NCBI GenBank assembly: GCA_009392195.1
Contig: VFGY01000023.1
Location: 1 to 64,000, forward strand
Source of the DNA: SAR202 cluster bacterium
Lineage (GTDB): Bacteria; Chloroflexota; Dehalococcoidia; Lucifugimonadales; OSU-TB39
DNA length: 64,000 bases
Direction of reading: 5' to 3'
Every line of letters begins with the position of its first letter. Position 1 is the first letter of the stretch. The notes below the pieces were generated by a model. The model was given only the letters and a program-made list of their open reading frames with translations. It was not told where the DNA came from and ran no database searches. Shown in pieces: positions 17,300-26,839 of this stretch. A program made the translations under genes and the position numbers.

Positions 17300-18550
17300 T
17301 TATTTGATTTTCAAAAACATTATAGAAATTAAAGCGAATACCGAACACAAAGAAAGAAATATAACAGCGGTTTGTTGTCCGAAGCTAAGCGTTGTTACTA
17401 TAAACCCCCATGAAAATGATGCTAATATAGCGGACAGCCTGCCTAATAGCCCATGAAAACCAAAAAACTGCCCGATTTTGTTTGGTGGACTTACTATAAC
17501 TAATAAAGGTCTGTCTGAAACCCACAGGCCTGGGGTTACAATCCCGGCACCTAATCCTATGATTGCCCAATATATGTCTTTGTTTGTTAAAGCAAGTTCA
17601 GGTAGTAGCGCTCCAATAGCTAATAATATGACGATTATAATGAGATTGATTTTGGTTGTGATAACAACTCCTATGGAGTCAATCAATTTGCCCCAAATAA
17701 TTGCAAATGGTATAGCTACCAATAAAGCTAATGCATACACTGTTTCTACGTATTTAGCTTCGAATCCAGCTGTTTCTGTACCATATAGGACTATGAACAT
17801 TAGAGCTCCGTTAAGAGAGCAACTGTAAAAAAATTTGGTTATTAGAACAACTACAGCTGGTTTATGTTTTGAAACAGATTTTATAGTTTTGAAAATTTGT
17901 TTAAATGCTGAAACGGTTATATTAAAAATTCCAGGACTATAAATATCTTTTGGTTTTTCATTCAAGAATAGAAAAATTGGTATAGTGCTTATTAGCATAA
18001 ATGTAGCGGTACTTTTAAATCCAAATACATAACCCAGTTTATCTACAAAAAATATGCTGAACAATACAATTCCAATAGCTCCTATATATCCTATGCTTGA
18101 ACCTATACCAGCTATAAATCCAACATTTTCTTTTGTACTGACTTCAAGCAATAAAGCGTTATATACAATACCTGCAAGGTACATGGTAATAACCGATATT
18201 GATACAGTAGTTAAACTTACGGTTAAGCTAAAATTACCTAAAGTAAATAAAGCTATGACACATATCAAGGTCATTAAGCATAAATAATATTTACGCTTAA
18301 CTGAGTTGTCGGACATTGCACCAATTATTGGAGACATTAATAAACTAATCCCGATTGATATAGATAGAGTAAATGCTACAGTACCGTCATTACCTCCCAT
18401 ATCTTCAGTTATCCATAATGGGAAAAATATTCCTATTATTCCAACAAAATATACTGTGTCAGCTATATCGTATAGGGACCATGAGAGTACATTCTTGTTT
18501 TTGAGGAGATTTATATATGAATTGTTGGCTTTAGGATTTATATTATTCAT
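17300..18550 (-). CDS. MFS transporter, UMF1/Atg22-like
   Basis: A 416-residue integral membrane protein with about twelve hydrophobic helices. The N-terminal WSLYDIADTVYFVGIIGIFFPLW, with an aromatic-aspartate in helix 1, and the loop GAMSDNSVKRK after helix 3 are typical of the Atg22-like (UMF1) group of the major facilitator superfamily. Yeast Atg22 exports amino acids from the vacuole; bacterial substrates are generally unknown. It follows a small membrane-protein gene on the same strand. Confidence 0.83.
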   Translation of the reverse strand: MNNINPKANNSYINLLKNKNVLSWSLYDIADTVYFVGIIGIFFPLWITEDMGGNDGTVAFTLSISIGISLLMSPIIGAMSDNSVKRKYYLCLMTLICVIALFTLGNFSLTVSLTTVSISVITMYLAGIVYNALLLEVSTKENVGFIAGIGSSIGYIGAIGIVLFSIFFVDKLGYVFGFKSTATFMLISTIPIFLFLNEKPKDIYSPGIFNITVSAFKQIFKTIKSVSKHKPAVVVLITKFFYSCSLNGALMFIVLYGTETAGFEAKYVETVYALALLVAIPFAIIWGKLIDSIGVVITTKINLIIIVILLAIGALLPELALTNKDIYWAIIGLGAGIVTPGLWVSDRPLLVIVSPPNKIGQFFGFHGLLGRLSAILASFSWGFIVTTLSFGQQTAVIFLSLCSVFALISIMFLKIK

Positions 18551-18603
18551 TATTGGATTATATTGGCATTTGTTATGAATAAATCTAGTTTATCGTTATT
18601 GGA

Positions 18604-18786
18604 TTAATTTTTTCTCTTGGTAATCCAGTTGACGAAAATAGTTACAAAAAACCATATAATTGCAAATCTGAAAAACCCTGGCCATGATTGTATACTGGGT
18701 GATTCGGTAAAGAACAACAAAGATGTGGTTGAATATATTATTAATACAAGTAGTATTATGATTGGCCATTTGATAATACGTTTCAT
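18604..18786 (-). CDS. Small two-helix membrane protein, hypothetical
   Basis: A 60-residue reading frame with a basic start (MKRIIKW), a hydrophobic helix at about 7-24, a short polar loop (ESPSIQSWPG), a second helix at about 38-55 and a basic end (ITKRKN). This positive-hydrophobic-positive arrangement is unlikely in random sequence, and the competing frame across the same DNA is not membrane-like. The ribosome binding site is weak. It lies 53 bp upstream of the MFS gene, which it may accompany. No family recognised. Confidence 0.5.
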   Translation of the reverse strand: MKRIIKWPIIILLVLIIYSTTSLLFFTESPSIQSWPGFFRFAIIWFFVTIFVNWITKRKN

Positions 18787-18869
18787 TACCGTCTGAGTTT
18801 ATCATGGAATTGATATATTAATCTTGATATAGTAAAGCTTACCATCAGGAATTATTTGTAAATACGAAA

Positions 18870-20111
18870 ATGGCGAATACTGAAGATCATAAAGATTCAA
18901 AATTTGATTTTGTATATGATTTACAAAAAGAAATTCCTCGTTGGGTCACACACGGCTTAATAGATTCAGAACAGTCCAAAAACATTTTAGAATACTATAA
19001 GGTCACAGCAGATACTCTTAAGACAGGTCGTACATATGCTCGATTGGTAACAATACTAGCTACTTTTGGAGCTGTATTATTAGGTTTAGGAGTTATATTA
19101 TTTTTTGCTTCCAATTGGAATGAATTTTCTTTTTATGTCAAATTTGCTTTAGTGATAATCTTATTGGTTGGATCTAATTCTATAGCATATTTCTTAAAAT
19201 ACATTAAGAAATATGAAAGGATAGGTACAGGCCTATTCGCGTTAGCATCAATTTGGTTTTGTGCGAGTATAGTTTTGATAGCACAGCATTACCATTTTGA
19301 TTTTGATAATCCCGATTTTCTGATTTGGTGTTTTGCAGGTATATTACCAATGGCTTATTTGGTCAAGTCGAGATTGATTCTTACATTAGCTATTGGCACC
19401 GGCACGATTTGGTTGGGATGGAGGTGTTCTGGGATATTTAATGAAGATTTGATAGGTGCTTTACTTTTATCTGGAGCTATTTCTTTTGGAACTTTACTCT
19501 ATATGATTGGAAAGCTGCATAACGACTTACTCGGAAAGAGATTTTTTGGAAACACCTATATTTCATTTAGTTTAATTATTTCAATTAGCGCGTTGTATAT
19601 GTTGTCTTTTGCTGATATTCACGAGGAATTTGAAGGTGTTTTAATTATTGATGAATTGGCAATTATACCAGTAGCTGTCACTACAATTATTTTTTCAGCC
19701 ATGACAATTTTTAGTATAAGGTTTAAACAAAATCATTCTGCTATAAATACCAGCACTAAATATGAATTTGGGTCGGTAGTTTTAATTCATTTATTATCGT
19801 ATTTAGTTTTACTGCATCCAAATATCACAGAATATTTTTATTTCTTTTTGTTCAATGCAGTTATAATCGCTTGTTCAGCAAGTTTTATTTTTATAGGTGT
19901 ATCTGATAGACGTTCTTCTATGGTTAATATTGGTGTAAGTTTATTTGCTCTTATGGTGGTTACCCGATACATTGACTTGTTTATTGGAATGCTACCTACA
20001 TCTTTGTTTTTCATGTTTGGCGGGTTAGTGTTATTTGTAGGTGGGTTTATACTTGAAAAATCTAGGAGAAAATTGCTAAATAATTTTGATGGTCAGGAAC
20101 AAGTAATATGA
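18870..20111 (+). CDS. DUF2157-family membrane protein
   Basis: A 413-residue membrane protein. The first ~60 residues are soluble (WVTHGLIDSEQSKNILEYY), the helical lead of DUF2157 proteins, followed by about ten hydrophobic helices beginning with LVTILATFGAVLLGLGVILFF. Function is unknown, but this family is typically encoded directly before a GDYXXLXY-domain gene, as here: the stop overlaps the start of the next gene by four bases (ATGA). No good ribosome binding site precedes the ATG at 18870, and the divergent gene starts 83 bp away. Confidence 0.8.
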   Translation: MANTEDHKDSKFDFVYDLQKEIPRWVTHGLIDSEQSKNILEYYKVTADTLKTGRTYARLVTILATFGAVLLGLGVILFFASNWNEFSFYVKFALVIILLVGSNSIAYFLKYIKKYERIGTGLFALASIWFCASIVLIAQHYHFDFDNPDFLIWCFAGILPMAYLVKSRLILTLAIGTGTIWLGWRCSGIFNEDLIGALLLSGAISFGTLLYMIGKLHNDLLGKRFFGNTYISFSLIISISALYMLSFADIHEEFEGVLIIDELAIIPVAVTTIIFSAMTIFSIRFKQNHSAINTSTKYEFGSVVLIHLLSYLVLLHPNITEYFYFFLFNAVIIACSASFIFIGVSDRRSSMVNIGVSLFALMVVTRYIDLFIGMLPTSLFFMFGGLVLFVGGFILEKSRRKLLNNFDGQEQVI

Positions 20112-20776
20112 ATCATAGGATGAAAGTGGTTCTCGGATTCATAATTTTATTACAAGTATTATCGTTAGTAGGATTTGTGATATATCAAGAAAATTTAAAA
20201 GGTACAGGTAGGAAAATAATTCTTCAAACAATTCCTGTAGATCCTCGTGACCTTCTACGTGGGGAATACGTAGATTTGCGTTATGAGATATCTGACATAA
20301 CTCTTGAAAATATTAGATGTTATAGGCTTTGCCTTGATTATGACTTGGGAGATACAAGCAATCGTCCGTATTCAAGAAAAGAATTTTTGAACTCAGTTGA
20401 AGGTAAAAATATTTACCTTCTGTTAACTCGAAACCCTTATAAAGTTGAATCTCAGAATGATCAACTAGATCGTTTGTGGTATGTATATGACATTAACGAT
20501 TCTTATAGATTCGATAACAAACCTGAAGGTATGGAATCGGTTGTTATTAAGGGTAATATAGATGAAGTTGAAGAAATCTTTACAGAGGTAGATTCATTTA
20601 TAAGAATTGGCGTTGATTACGGAATAGAACAGTATTTTCTTCAAGAAGGTAAAGGTAAAGTAGTTGAAGATGCAACTGAAGTAAAAGTTGAAGTAAATAT
20701 CGCTAATAATGGAAAGGCATTTATTTCAGATATCATAGTTGATGGCAACTATTTTAAAGAATCAGTAACCGATTAA
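20108..20776 (+). CDS. GDYXXLXY-domain membrane-anchored protein
   Basis: A 222-residue protein with one N-terminal membrane helix (about 8-27) and an extracytoplasmic domain. The signature is PRDLLRGEYVDLRY (47-60), matching the GDYXXLXY family with Glu instead of Asp. It is translationally coupled to the DUF2157 gene, and the two families are known neighbours of unknown function. Its 3' end overlaps the convergent SelA-like gene by 15 bp. Confidence 0.83.
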   Translation: MNHRMKVVLGFIILLQVLSLVGFVIYQENLKGTGRKIILQTIPVDPRDLLRGEYVDLRYEISDITLENIRCYRLCLDYDLGDTSNRPYSRKEFLNSVEGKNIYLLLTRNPYKVESQNDQLDRLWYVYDINDSYRFDNKPEGMESVVIKGNIDEVEEIFTEVDSFIRIGVDYGIEQYFLQEGKGKVVEDATEVKVEVNIANNGKAFISDIIVDGNYFKESVTD

Positions 20777-21901
20777 TATATCACTAATTCTATTCGCTAC
20801 TATTTCATCTTCTTCTTCATTTAAAGTGTGAATGCTTATGCCAATCGTATTTGCATCTATATCACCTACCCATATCCTAGGATGTCCTGAGTCAAGTTTA
20901 GTTTTAATTTCTGTTGCTGTTATCCCCAATTTGTCTGAGTCAATGTTTATTTTTAGATAATATGGAACATAATGATGAACTTCTGTGCGTTCAGTTTGAA
21001 CATTTGGGATGTTGTTTAATATATTTTCAAACGTCTCGAACCGAGATTCATACCCTAAGATTCGTTCTTCATGGTTCATTGTGAACCAATCTTCAACTCC
21101 AGCGACTAATCCTGCTATTTCCTGGCGGTCAATTTTCATTGCTCTTCCTACCGCTTTACTACCATCATAGTGATAAGCAACAAAACTTTGATGAGATATT
21201 GCTTCGATTAAGTCCGCTTTTCCGCATACGAATCCAGAAGAATGAGGAGCCCCAACATATTTACCTCCAAATGTAACCAAGTCGGCACTCTGTGCATTCT
21301 CTCTAAAATATTCTAAGGGATATATTTGTGAACAAGCATCAGCTATAGCGGGAATTCCTTTTGACCTCGCAAATTTCACAGTTTCTTGTAAAGATGGTAT
21401 GTCAGGATTTGTTGGAGGTTGAACCCAATACGCAATAGCAGCAGTTTCTGCATCTATTGAATTTTCAAGGTCTTCGATTGTACTTTTTTCATCACTACCA
21501 ACTTCTACGAGTTGTGCACCCGTAAGTGTGTAACAGCGACTAAACATGTATTGGTTAGGTTTATGAAGTAAAACTTTATTTTTCATTCCTGTGGTATCAG
21601 GTAATTTTTTAATCAAATTTGGATCAGTTCCTGCCATGCAGGCTGCTACACTTAGAGCTTGGGCAGCTGCTCCTCCAGAGGTTATATATGCTGCTTCAAC
21701 ACCTAATAACTCTGCTAAGAACTCTCCTGACTTTTTTAAAAGATCTATCATCTCTACTTGTGATGAATTTGCCTCTTCCATTGCTTTCGAAACTTTGGGT
21801 GAAAGAGTCCATCCTCCAAGTTCGGTTGCCACGCCCCATGCGTTGATAACTGGTGCGACGCCAAGTTTTTCGTAAATTGTGGAATAGCTATTAGTGTTCA
21901 T
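20762..21901 (-). CDS. SelA/DgaE-like PLP-dependent enzyme
   Basis: A 379-residue fold-type I PLP enzyme resembling the SelA (seryl-tRNA selenium transferase)-like group. YITSGGAAAQAL (72-83) forms the phosphate cup, Asp188 in ADAC should contact the pyridine nitrogen, and Lys214 in FGGKYVGAPHS should bind PLP. True SelA is larger and has an N-terminal tRNA-binding domain missing here. Short relatives include D-glucosaminate-6-phosphate ammonia-lyase, so a beta-elimination on an amino acid or amino sugar is more likely than selenocysteine synthesis. A GGGGAC ribosome binding site precedes the ATG. Confidence 0.78.
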   Translation of the reverse strand: MNTNSYSTIYEKLGVAPVINAWGVATELGGWTLSPKVSKAMEEANSSQVEMIDLLKKSGEFLAELLGVEAAYITSGGAAAQALSVAACMAGTDPNLIKKLPDTTGMKNKVLLHKPNQYMFSRCYTLTGAQLVEVGSDEKSTIEDLENSIDAETAAIAYWVQPPTNPDIPSLQETVKFARSKGIPAIADACSQIYPLEYFRENAQSADLVTFGGKYVGAPHSSGFVCGKADLIEAISHQSFVAYHYDGSKAVGRAMKIDRQEIAGLVAGVEDWFTMNHEERILGYESRFETFENILNNIPNVQTERTEVHHYVPYYLKINIDSDKLGITATEIKTKLDSGHPRIWVGDIDANTIGISIHTLNEEEDEIVANRISDILIGY

Positions 21902-21945
21902 TCTTGTCCCCGTTTAATCTGTTTTATTTGATTATAAATTCAAAT

Positions 21946-23235
21946 TTAATCCATGTCACGTAGCCATTTTTGAGTAAGCATTATTATCGAACCTGATAAT
22001 AAAAGTCCTAAACCCAATATAGCTATAACTCTTGTAGGTCCCCATATGTCTACTGCAATTCCAGTAGGAAAAACCGCTAAAGGCATTAATCCCCATATCA
22101 TCATGATGAACCCCATAGCTCTACCTCGATACTCTTCATCCACTTTTTCCATCACTAATATCTGTAATATAGGATATTGTGATCCGCTTCCGAAGCCTTG
22201 AATTAGTAGGAGAATTAAACCTATTACAAAGATCTGTAAAAGTGAGATTCCTAAAAGTGCTGATCCAGATATAAATGCCAAAGATATCAACATTAGCCCT
22301 CGTTTTTTTCTTGGTAAAGAAGCGACAATAAAGTTTCCTATTAACGCACCCATACCAAGCATGCTGCTCAGCACACCAAGACTAGTAGAGTCTTTTTGGT
22401 AAACATCTACAACCAATACGGGAAGTAGTGATTGTATTGGAGACCAAAGTAAAGTAAATAGTGCGCCTAGGATAAACAATAAACGTACATTTTTTTCTCT
22501 CAACATATATTTGCATCCATCAATCATTTCACCAAGCATACTTGTGTTAGGATTAGTTGGTTTATATTTGGTTTTTCTGATTAATACAGTTGTTAACACG
22601 GCTATTGAAGCTGAACAAGTCACAATCATGTAAACTGCTCCAGGACCTTTGAAGCTATAGATGATACCTGCTATTGCTGGTGCTATAATACCTGCTGCAG
22701 ACATTCCTGCTGAAATTAAGGATATAGAATTGTGAAGCTTATCTCGGGATACTATTTGTGGTAGCCAAGCTTGTCGCGCAGGAGCGTTAAATGCCCAAAC
22801 TGCTCCTTGGCATATACCTGTAACAAGGAAATATTGCCATTTAATTAAGTCCGTTAAAATAAGTATAGTAATAATTGCGGCTAGTAATACTGAAGCACTT
22901 TGGCAAATAAGTACTATGTTTTTACGTTTGAATTTATCTGCTACAGTACCTGCAATTGGTGCTAAAATTAACATAGGAAAAGCTCCACCAGCCCCCACTA
23001 TCCCTAGTATGGTTGCAGATTCAGTTATTTTATATACCATATAGCCTTGAGCTACAAACATCATCTGGTGAGAAGCAATCATTAGTGTTGTACCCAGCCA
23101 AAGAAACACAAAGTTTGGTGAACTAAAAGAAGTAAAGGTAGAGATATGTATTCGCCTGCGGTTACTTAGCGGATGAACATGCTTACCATCTTGTGGGTCG
23201 TTTAAAGGAGTTTCATCGCCTGAAGCAGGATTCAT
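21946..23235 (-). CDS. MFS transporter (MFS_3/EntS-like)
   Basis: A 429-residue membrane protein with about twelve helices after a 30-residue polar N-terminus. Motifs include FVFLWLGTTLMIASHQMMFVAQGYMVY at the start, a signature loop AGTVADKFKRKN and NAPARQAWLPQIV, which occurs in MFS_3 exporters such as EntS. It is probably an efflux transporter for a small organic compound. It is separated from the ABC permease gene upstream by a 54-bp gap holding a hairpin. No clear ribosome binding site was found. Confidence 0.83.
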   Translation of the reverse strand: MNPASGDETPLNDPQDGKHVHPLSNRRRIHISTFTSFSSPNFVFLWLGTTLMIASHQMMFVAQGYMVYKITESATILGIVGAGGAFPMLILAPIAGTVADKFKRKNIVLICQSASVLLAAIITILILTDLIKWQYFLVTGICQGAVWAFNAPARQAWLPQIVSRDKLHNSISLISAGMSAAGIIAPAIAGIIYSFKGPGAVYMIVTCSASIAVLTTVLIRKTKYKPTNPNTSMLGEMIDGCKYMLREKNVRLLFILGALFTLLWSPIQSLLPVLVVDVYQKDSTSLGVLSSMLGMGALIGNFIVASLPRKKRGLMLISLAFISGSALLGISLLQIFVIGLILLLIQGFGSGSQYPILQILVMEKVDEEYRGRAMGFIMMIWGLMPLAVFPTGIAVDIWGPTRVIAILGLGLLLSGSIIMLTQKWLRDMD

Positions 23236-23248
23236 GAATTAATAATAC

Positions 23249-23268
23249 GCCTATTGTAATGAATAGGC
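23249..23268 (-). terminator. Hairpin between ABC permease and MFS genes
   Basis: Arms GCCTATT and AATAGGC (7 bp, perfect) enclose a 6-base loop. It lies 22 bp beyond the permease stop and 14 bp before the MFS start on the minus strand. The stem is moderately stable, but no run of T follows on the minus strand, so it could be a processing or attenuation hairpin rather than a terminator. Confidence 0.35.
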
Positions 23269-23289
23269 AAGGATAGTTTAGTTATAGAG

Positions 23290-24297
23290 TTAGTTGCCTT
23301 GAGTCATTCTGATTCTTGGGTCTAACAATCCTAAAAGAATATCTGACAATAATGTTCCAATAACTGTCATGACACCTAACACCATAACTATTGTTGCTGA
23401 TATGAACATGTCTTCAGCTAAAAGTGCTCTCAGCAGTAAAGGACCTTCTGTGGGAAGATTTAATACAACTGAAACTATAATCGCACCGGAAATCAAAAAC
23501 GGTAGTAAATAGCCCAAAGTACTAATTAGAGGGTTAAGTGCTACTCGAACTGGATATTTCATTATCATGTTCCATTCTTTCATACCTTTGGCGCGAGCGG
23601 TTATAACATAAGGTTTATTTAATTCATCCAATAAGTTTGCTCTCATTACTCGAATCAATGCTGCAGTACCAGCTGTTCCTACAACAAAGGCTGCTATCCA
23701 TAAATGTTCAATTAAATCTTGTAGCCTTGCCCATGACCAAGGTTCGTTTAGGAATTCAGGAGAAAATAGCCCACCAATACTTGTACCAAAATATGAAAAA
23801 GAGACCCACATTAGCCATAAGGCTAAAAGAAAATCTGGTACTGCCAATCCCAAGAAACCTATGAAAGTAAAAACATAGTCTTCTGGACTATGTTGACGAA
23901 CCGCAGAATATATTCCTATAGGCACAGCGAGTCCCCATGCGAAAACTGCTGTTGTTAATGCTAAAATAAATGTCATTAACAATCTTTCTCCCACAACTTC
24001 AGATACAGGCTTGCCATATTCCATAGATGTGCCTAAGTCTTGTTCAAAAACAATTCTTGCTATCCATTTCCAGTATCTAACAAAAGTATTAGAGTCAAGG
24101 CCATACTGTTCTCTAAGCGCTGTAGCTATTACACCGTCATCTGCTATCGAGAAATCGCCTCCTCCAGATGATAATTCTCTAACGTATATTGTCACATAGT
24201 CGCCGGGTGGAAGCTCAATTACTACCCATGATATGACTGACAATACCCATATCGTAAGAATCGCTAATAAACTACGTTGTAAGATATACCCAAACAT
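23290..24297 (-). CDS. ABC transporter permease, DppB/OppB family
   Basis: A full-length 335-residue permease of the oligopeptide/nickel type. It begins with YILQRSLLAILTIWVLSVISWVV (helix 1), has a periplasmic stretch with YGLDSNTFVRYWKWI and DLGTSMEYGKPV, then the binding-protein-dependent transport domain. The EAA-like loop is ITARAKGMKEWNMIMKYPVRVALNP. It would normally work with a second permease, two ATPases and a binding protein, none of which are downstream; the next gene (21946) is an MFS transporter. A GGGGAA ribosome binding site precedes the ATG. Confidence 0.88.
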   Translation of the reverse strand: MFGYILQRSLLAILTIWVLSVISWVVIELPPGDYVTIYVRELSSGGGDFSIADDGVIATALREQYGLDSNTFVRYWKWIARIVFEQDLGTSMEYGKPVSEVVGERLLMTFILALTTAVFAWGLAVPIGIYSAVRQHSPEDYVFTFIGFLGLAVPDFLLALWLMWVSFSYFGTSIGGLFSPEFLNEPWSWARLQDLIEHLWIAAFVVGTAGTAALIRVMRANLLDELNKPYVITARAKGMKEWNMIMKYPVRVALNPLISTLGYLLPFLISGAIIVSVVLNLPTEGPLLLRALLAEDMFISATIVMVLGVMTVIGTLLSDILLGLLDPRIRMTQGN

Positions 24298-24338
24298 TAG
24301 TTCCCCGAAATTTTTATTACCTAATCACCTGTAAACTG

Positions 24339-24369
24339 TTGATAATTAGATATCGGTTGTCGGTATAAT
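24339..24369 (+). promoter_or_regulatory. Candidate sigma-70 promoter for the amidohydrolase gene
   Basis: TTGATA (24339-24344) and a consensus TATAAT (24364-24369) are separated by 19 bp, slightly long. The -10 box lies 51 bp upstream of the ATG at 24421, which has an AGGAAG ribosome binding site. The region is the divergent gap between the ABC permease and the amidohydrolase. Confidence 0.4.
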
Positions 24370-24420
24370 AACACAAAGAGATATAAAGTCCACTTTTAAA
24401 GATATAAAGGAAGCATTTCC

Positions 24421-25806
24421 ATGGAGAATAAATTGGATACTAACACTTCTAGCGGTTTGCGAGAAGTAGACTTAATTATAAAGAATGCCTACATAGCAAC
24501 AGTAAATAGTAGTAATCAAATTTTTAAAAATGGCTCAATCGTAATCGACCAATCGAAAATCCTTCGAGTTGGATTAGATTCGTCTAATTACAGAGCCAAA
24601 AGGACGATAGACGCTCGAGGTGCACTTGTACATCCAGGATTTATTGACAATCATGTTCATCTTAATTATCACGGTTTGAGATGGTTAACAAGAGATGGAT
24701 CTGGCTGGAATGAAGCATTACCGCTGCACATGAAGTATATGGAAATTGTCAACCAAGAGTCCGAATACATGTCTAGTATGCTAGCAATGCTAGAAATGGT
24801 TAAAAACGGTACTACGGCATTTCTTGAATCTGGTGGAATAGTAAATACTGATGCAGCAGCTGAAGCCGCAACGAATATCGGTATCAGAACATTCTTGGGT
24901 GATGCTTTTATTAGAGACCAAGACGCAAATGGTGTTAGCGTGAGTACTAAAGATAAAGATAAGATTTACAATTTATTAGGTACAGAACTGGCTAGAAATA
25001 GAGATGGAAATGGTCTAGTGCAGGCGGTTATATCTTTAAGTGGTATGGGAAAAGCTTCAGATGATCTGTTATTAATGGCTAAAGAGATGGCTGATGCTAG
25101 TGGTGTGATACTAAACATGCACCAATCGTATCAAGAAAATGATTATATTGAAGACAATAATAGATTAGGGATACCTCCAATGGTTCATTACGATAACATA
25201 GGCTTGCTTGATTCGAACTGTATGTTTGCTCATGTGAATTGCATAAGTGATATGGAAGTTAGACCAATATTGGACAGTAAACTATCAATAGCATGGTGCC
25301 CAATGGCATCTATGTTATTTGGACTTGGAGGAACTATTAAAGGAAAACACCTCGAGTTATTCAAAAACGGTATAAATATTTCATTTGGCTGTGATTCAGC
25401 CAATTGGACTAGCGCGTTTGATATAGGAGAACAAGCTTTTATTGCTTTACTAACAGCGCGAGAAAAAACTGGTGATCCATCAGCGTTAATAGCTGAAGAA
25501 ATTTTGAGAATCGCTACAATAAATGGAAGTAAAGCTTTAAGGAAAGAAAGTGAATTTGGTTCAATAGAAATCGGTAAAAGGGCGGATTTAGTTATTCGCA
25601 AAAATACATTGCCAGAATCATTGCCTGGTTTTGACCCTCTTAGAGAAGTGATGGTGTCTAGTCGTAGCAAAAGCATTGATACTGTGATTATCAATGGAGA
25701 TATCGTAGTTGAAAATGGGTATTCAACAAAATTAGATGAAGACGAATTTGCAAATGAATTTAGAGTTTTTCATCAAAAACTTATAGCAAATTTGGAAAAG
25801 GCCTGA
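24421..25806 (+). CDS. Amidohydrolase (TRZ/ATZ, chlorohydrolase/deaminase type)
   Basis: A 461-residue metal-dependent amidohydrolase. The metal site includes HPGFIDNHVH with His78 and His80, a second His in NMHQS, a third in FAHVNC, and the catalytic Asp in FGCDSANW. The composite N- and C-terminal beta domain is present (DLIIKNAYIATVN at the start; SIEIGKRADLVI near the end). The family removes amino or chloro groups from nucleobases, triazines or S-adenosylhomocysteine-like compounds. The exact substrate is not identifiable. It is flanked by genes on the opposite strand and has its own promoter-like sequence. Confidence 0.87.
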   Translation: MENKLDTNTSSGLREVDLIIKNAYIATVNSSNQIFKNGSIVIDQSKILRVGLDSSNYRAKRTIDARGALVHPGFIDNHVHLNYHGLRWLTRDGSGWNEALPLHMKYMEIVNQESEYMSSMLAMLEMVKNGTTAFLESGGIVNTDAAAEAATNIGIRTFLGDAFIRDQDANGVSVSTKDKDKIYNLLGTELARNRDGNGLVQAVISLSGMGKASDDLLLMAKEMADASGVILNMHQSYQENDYIEDNNRLGIPPMVHYDNIGLLDSNCMFAHVNCISDMEVRPILDSKLSIAWCPMASMLFGLGGTIKGKHLELFKNGINISFGCDSANWTSAFDIGEQAFIALLTAREKTGDPSALIAEEILRIATINGSKALRKESEFGSIEIGKRADLVIRKNTLPESLPGFDPLREVMVSSRSKSIDTVIINGDIVVENGYSTKLDEDEFANEFRVFHQKLIANLEKA

Positions 25807-25814
25807 TGATTTTA

Positions 25815-26747
25815 TTATTTAGGTACAGGCCAGCCAAAATTTGTTAAGAGTTCTTTTAAGTCGTACATTTCCTTATCTGTAGCAGGTAACGTTGGTGGCC
25901 TTTGTTCACCCACTCCGTGCCCCATAGCATTCATTATCATTTTCTTGAATCTTGCTTGGCCGCCTGAAACCTCTCTTGTTTGCAAATCAAAATCCGTCAA
26001 AGGTTGGTCAACTGTGTCCCAAAGGTGTTGGGCTTCTTCATAAAGCCTAGATTCAAGAAGTTCCCACATTTTCAGTTCATGTTTTGGGTATGCAACACTT
26101 GATATATCCAAAAAACCATGACCACCTGCTTTATGAAAATTTACTCTCTCAATTCCATTTTCTATTAAATTAAAGTGGATGCCCAATCTTTCCATTTCAC
26201 TATCAGGACAATCTTCATAAGTTGCCCATTTTATTGCAACGATATTTTCGTATTCTCTTAATCGATATAATGTTTCCCCAGTTATAGCGCCATGCCGTTG
26301 CCATGGAGTGTTATAAATCATTATTCCTATATCAACCGCATCGGATACGTCTGCGTAAAATCTAAAAATATCATCCTGGTTTGGGTCGTTGAGTGCGGGA
26401 GGCGCAATTTGTATGCCAAAAGCACCGAGGTCAGCAGCTTTTTTGCAGTCTTCAATGGTTCTTTTTGTATCTTTGAATTGGCTACCTGCAATAATGTCAA
26501 TTTTACCTTTTGCCGCTTGTACTACACTTCTAATCAGCGGCGGCCATTCATCATCTCTTAATTGTTGGAATTCTCCCATAACCGAAGCTACTTTAAGCAT
26601 AGCTTTATCTCTTACCATCCCGTTTTCAATCCACCACTCGGTTAGGTTATACATTTTTCCGTAATCTACTTCATAATCGGAATCAAATGGTGTAACGGTA
26701 ACGCCGATTACCCCTTTAAATCTTCTTCTTCTTTCTTCTCTATTCAT
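25815..26747 (-). CDS. DHDPS/NAL-family aldolase (tandem copy 1)
   Basis: A 310-residue homologue, most similar to the neighbouring gene at 26840. Schiff-base Lys173 lies in VAIKWA and catalytic Tyr145 in IMIYNTPW. The usual GGTTGE turn is replaced by VASVMGEFQQLRDDEW (53-68). AGSQFKDTKRTIED and the C-terminal SGGQARFKKM are shared with the paralogues and distinguish this subgroup from DapA. It probably acts on a 2-oxo acid in catabolism. A GGAG ribosome binding site precedes the ATG. It is probably in an operon with its paralogue, although the 92-bp gap holds an inverted repeat. Confidence 0.83.
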   Translation of the reverse strand: MNREERRRRFKGVIGVTVTPFDSDYEVDYGKMYNLTEWWIENGMVRDKAMLKVASVMGEFQQLRDDEWPPLIRSVVQAAKGKIDIIAGSQFKDTKRTIEDCKKAADLGAFGIQIAPPALNDPNQDDIFRFYADVSDAVDIGIMIYNTPWQRHGAITGETLYRLREYENIVAIKWATYEDCPDSEMERLGIHFNLIENGIERVNFHKAGGHGFLDISSVAYPKHELKMWELLESRLYEEAQHLWDTVDQPLTDFDLQTREVSGGQARFKKMIMNAMGHGVGEQRPPTLPATDKEMYDLKELLTNFGWPVPK

Positions 26748-26778
26748 TTAAAAATTCTCCAAGCCAAAGTAAGTTATT

Positions 26779-26793
26779 TTATTGTTACAATAA
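26779..26793. repeat. Inverted repeat between tandem aldolase genes
   Basis: TTATTGT and ACAATAA flank a single central base 32-46 bp upstream of the ATG at 26747. The stem is all but two A/T pairs. Position suggests an operator or promoter-proximal site for the second aldolase gene rather than a terminator. Confidence 0.3.
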
Positions 26794-26839
26794 TTTTTTG
26801 TTTATTAGATGAATATTAACCATCTGAATTAAAACACGT

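Noticed and set aside
18596-18805. 69-residue frame overlapping the small membrane protein
   Set aside because: Its composition is irregular, with scattered Cys, Asn and Tyr, while the alternative frame gives a coherent two-helix membrane protein.
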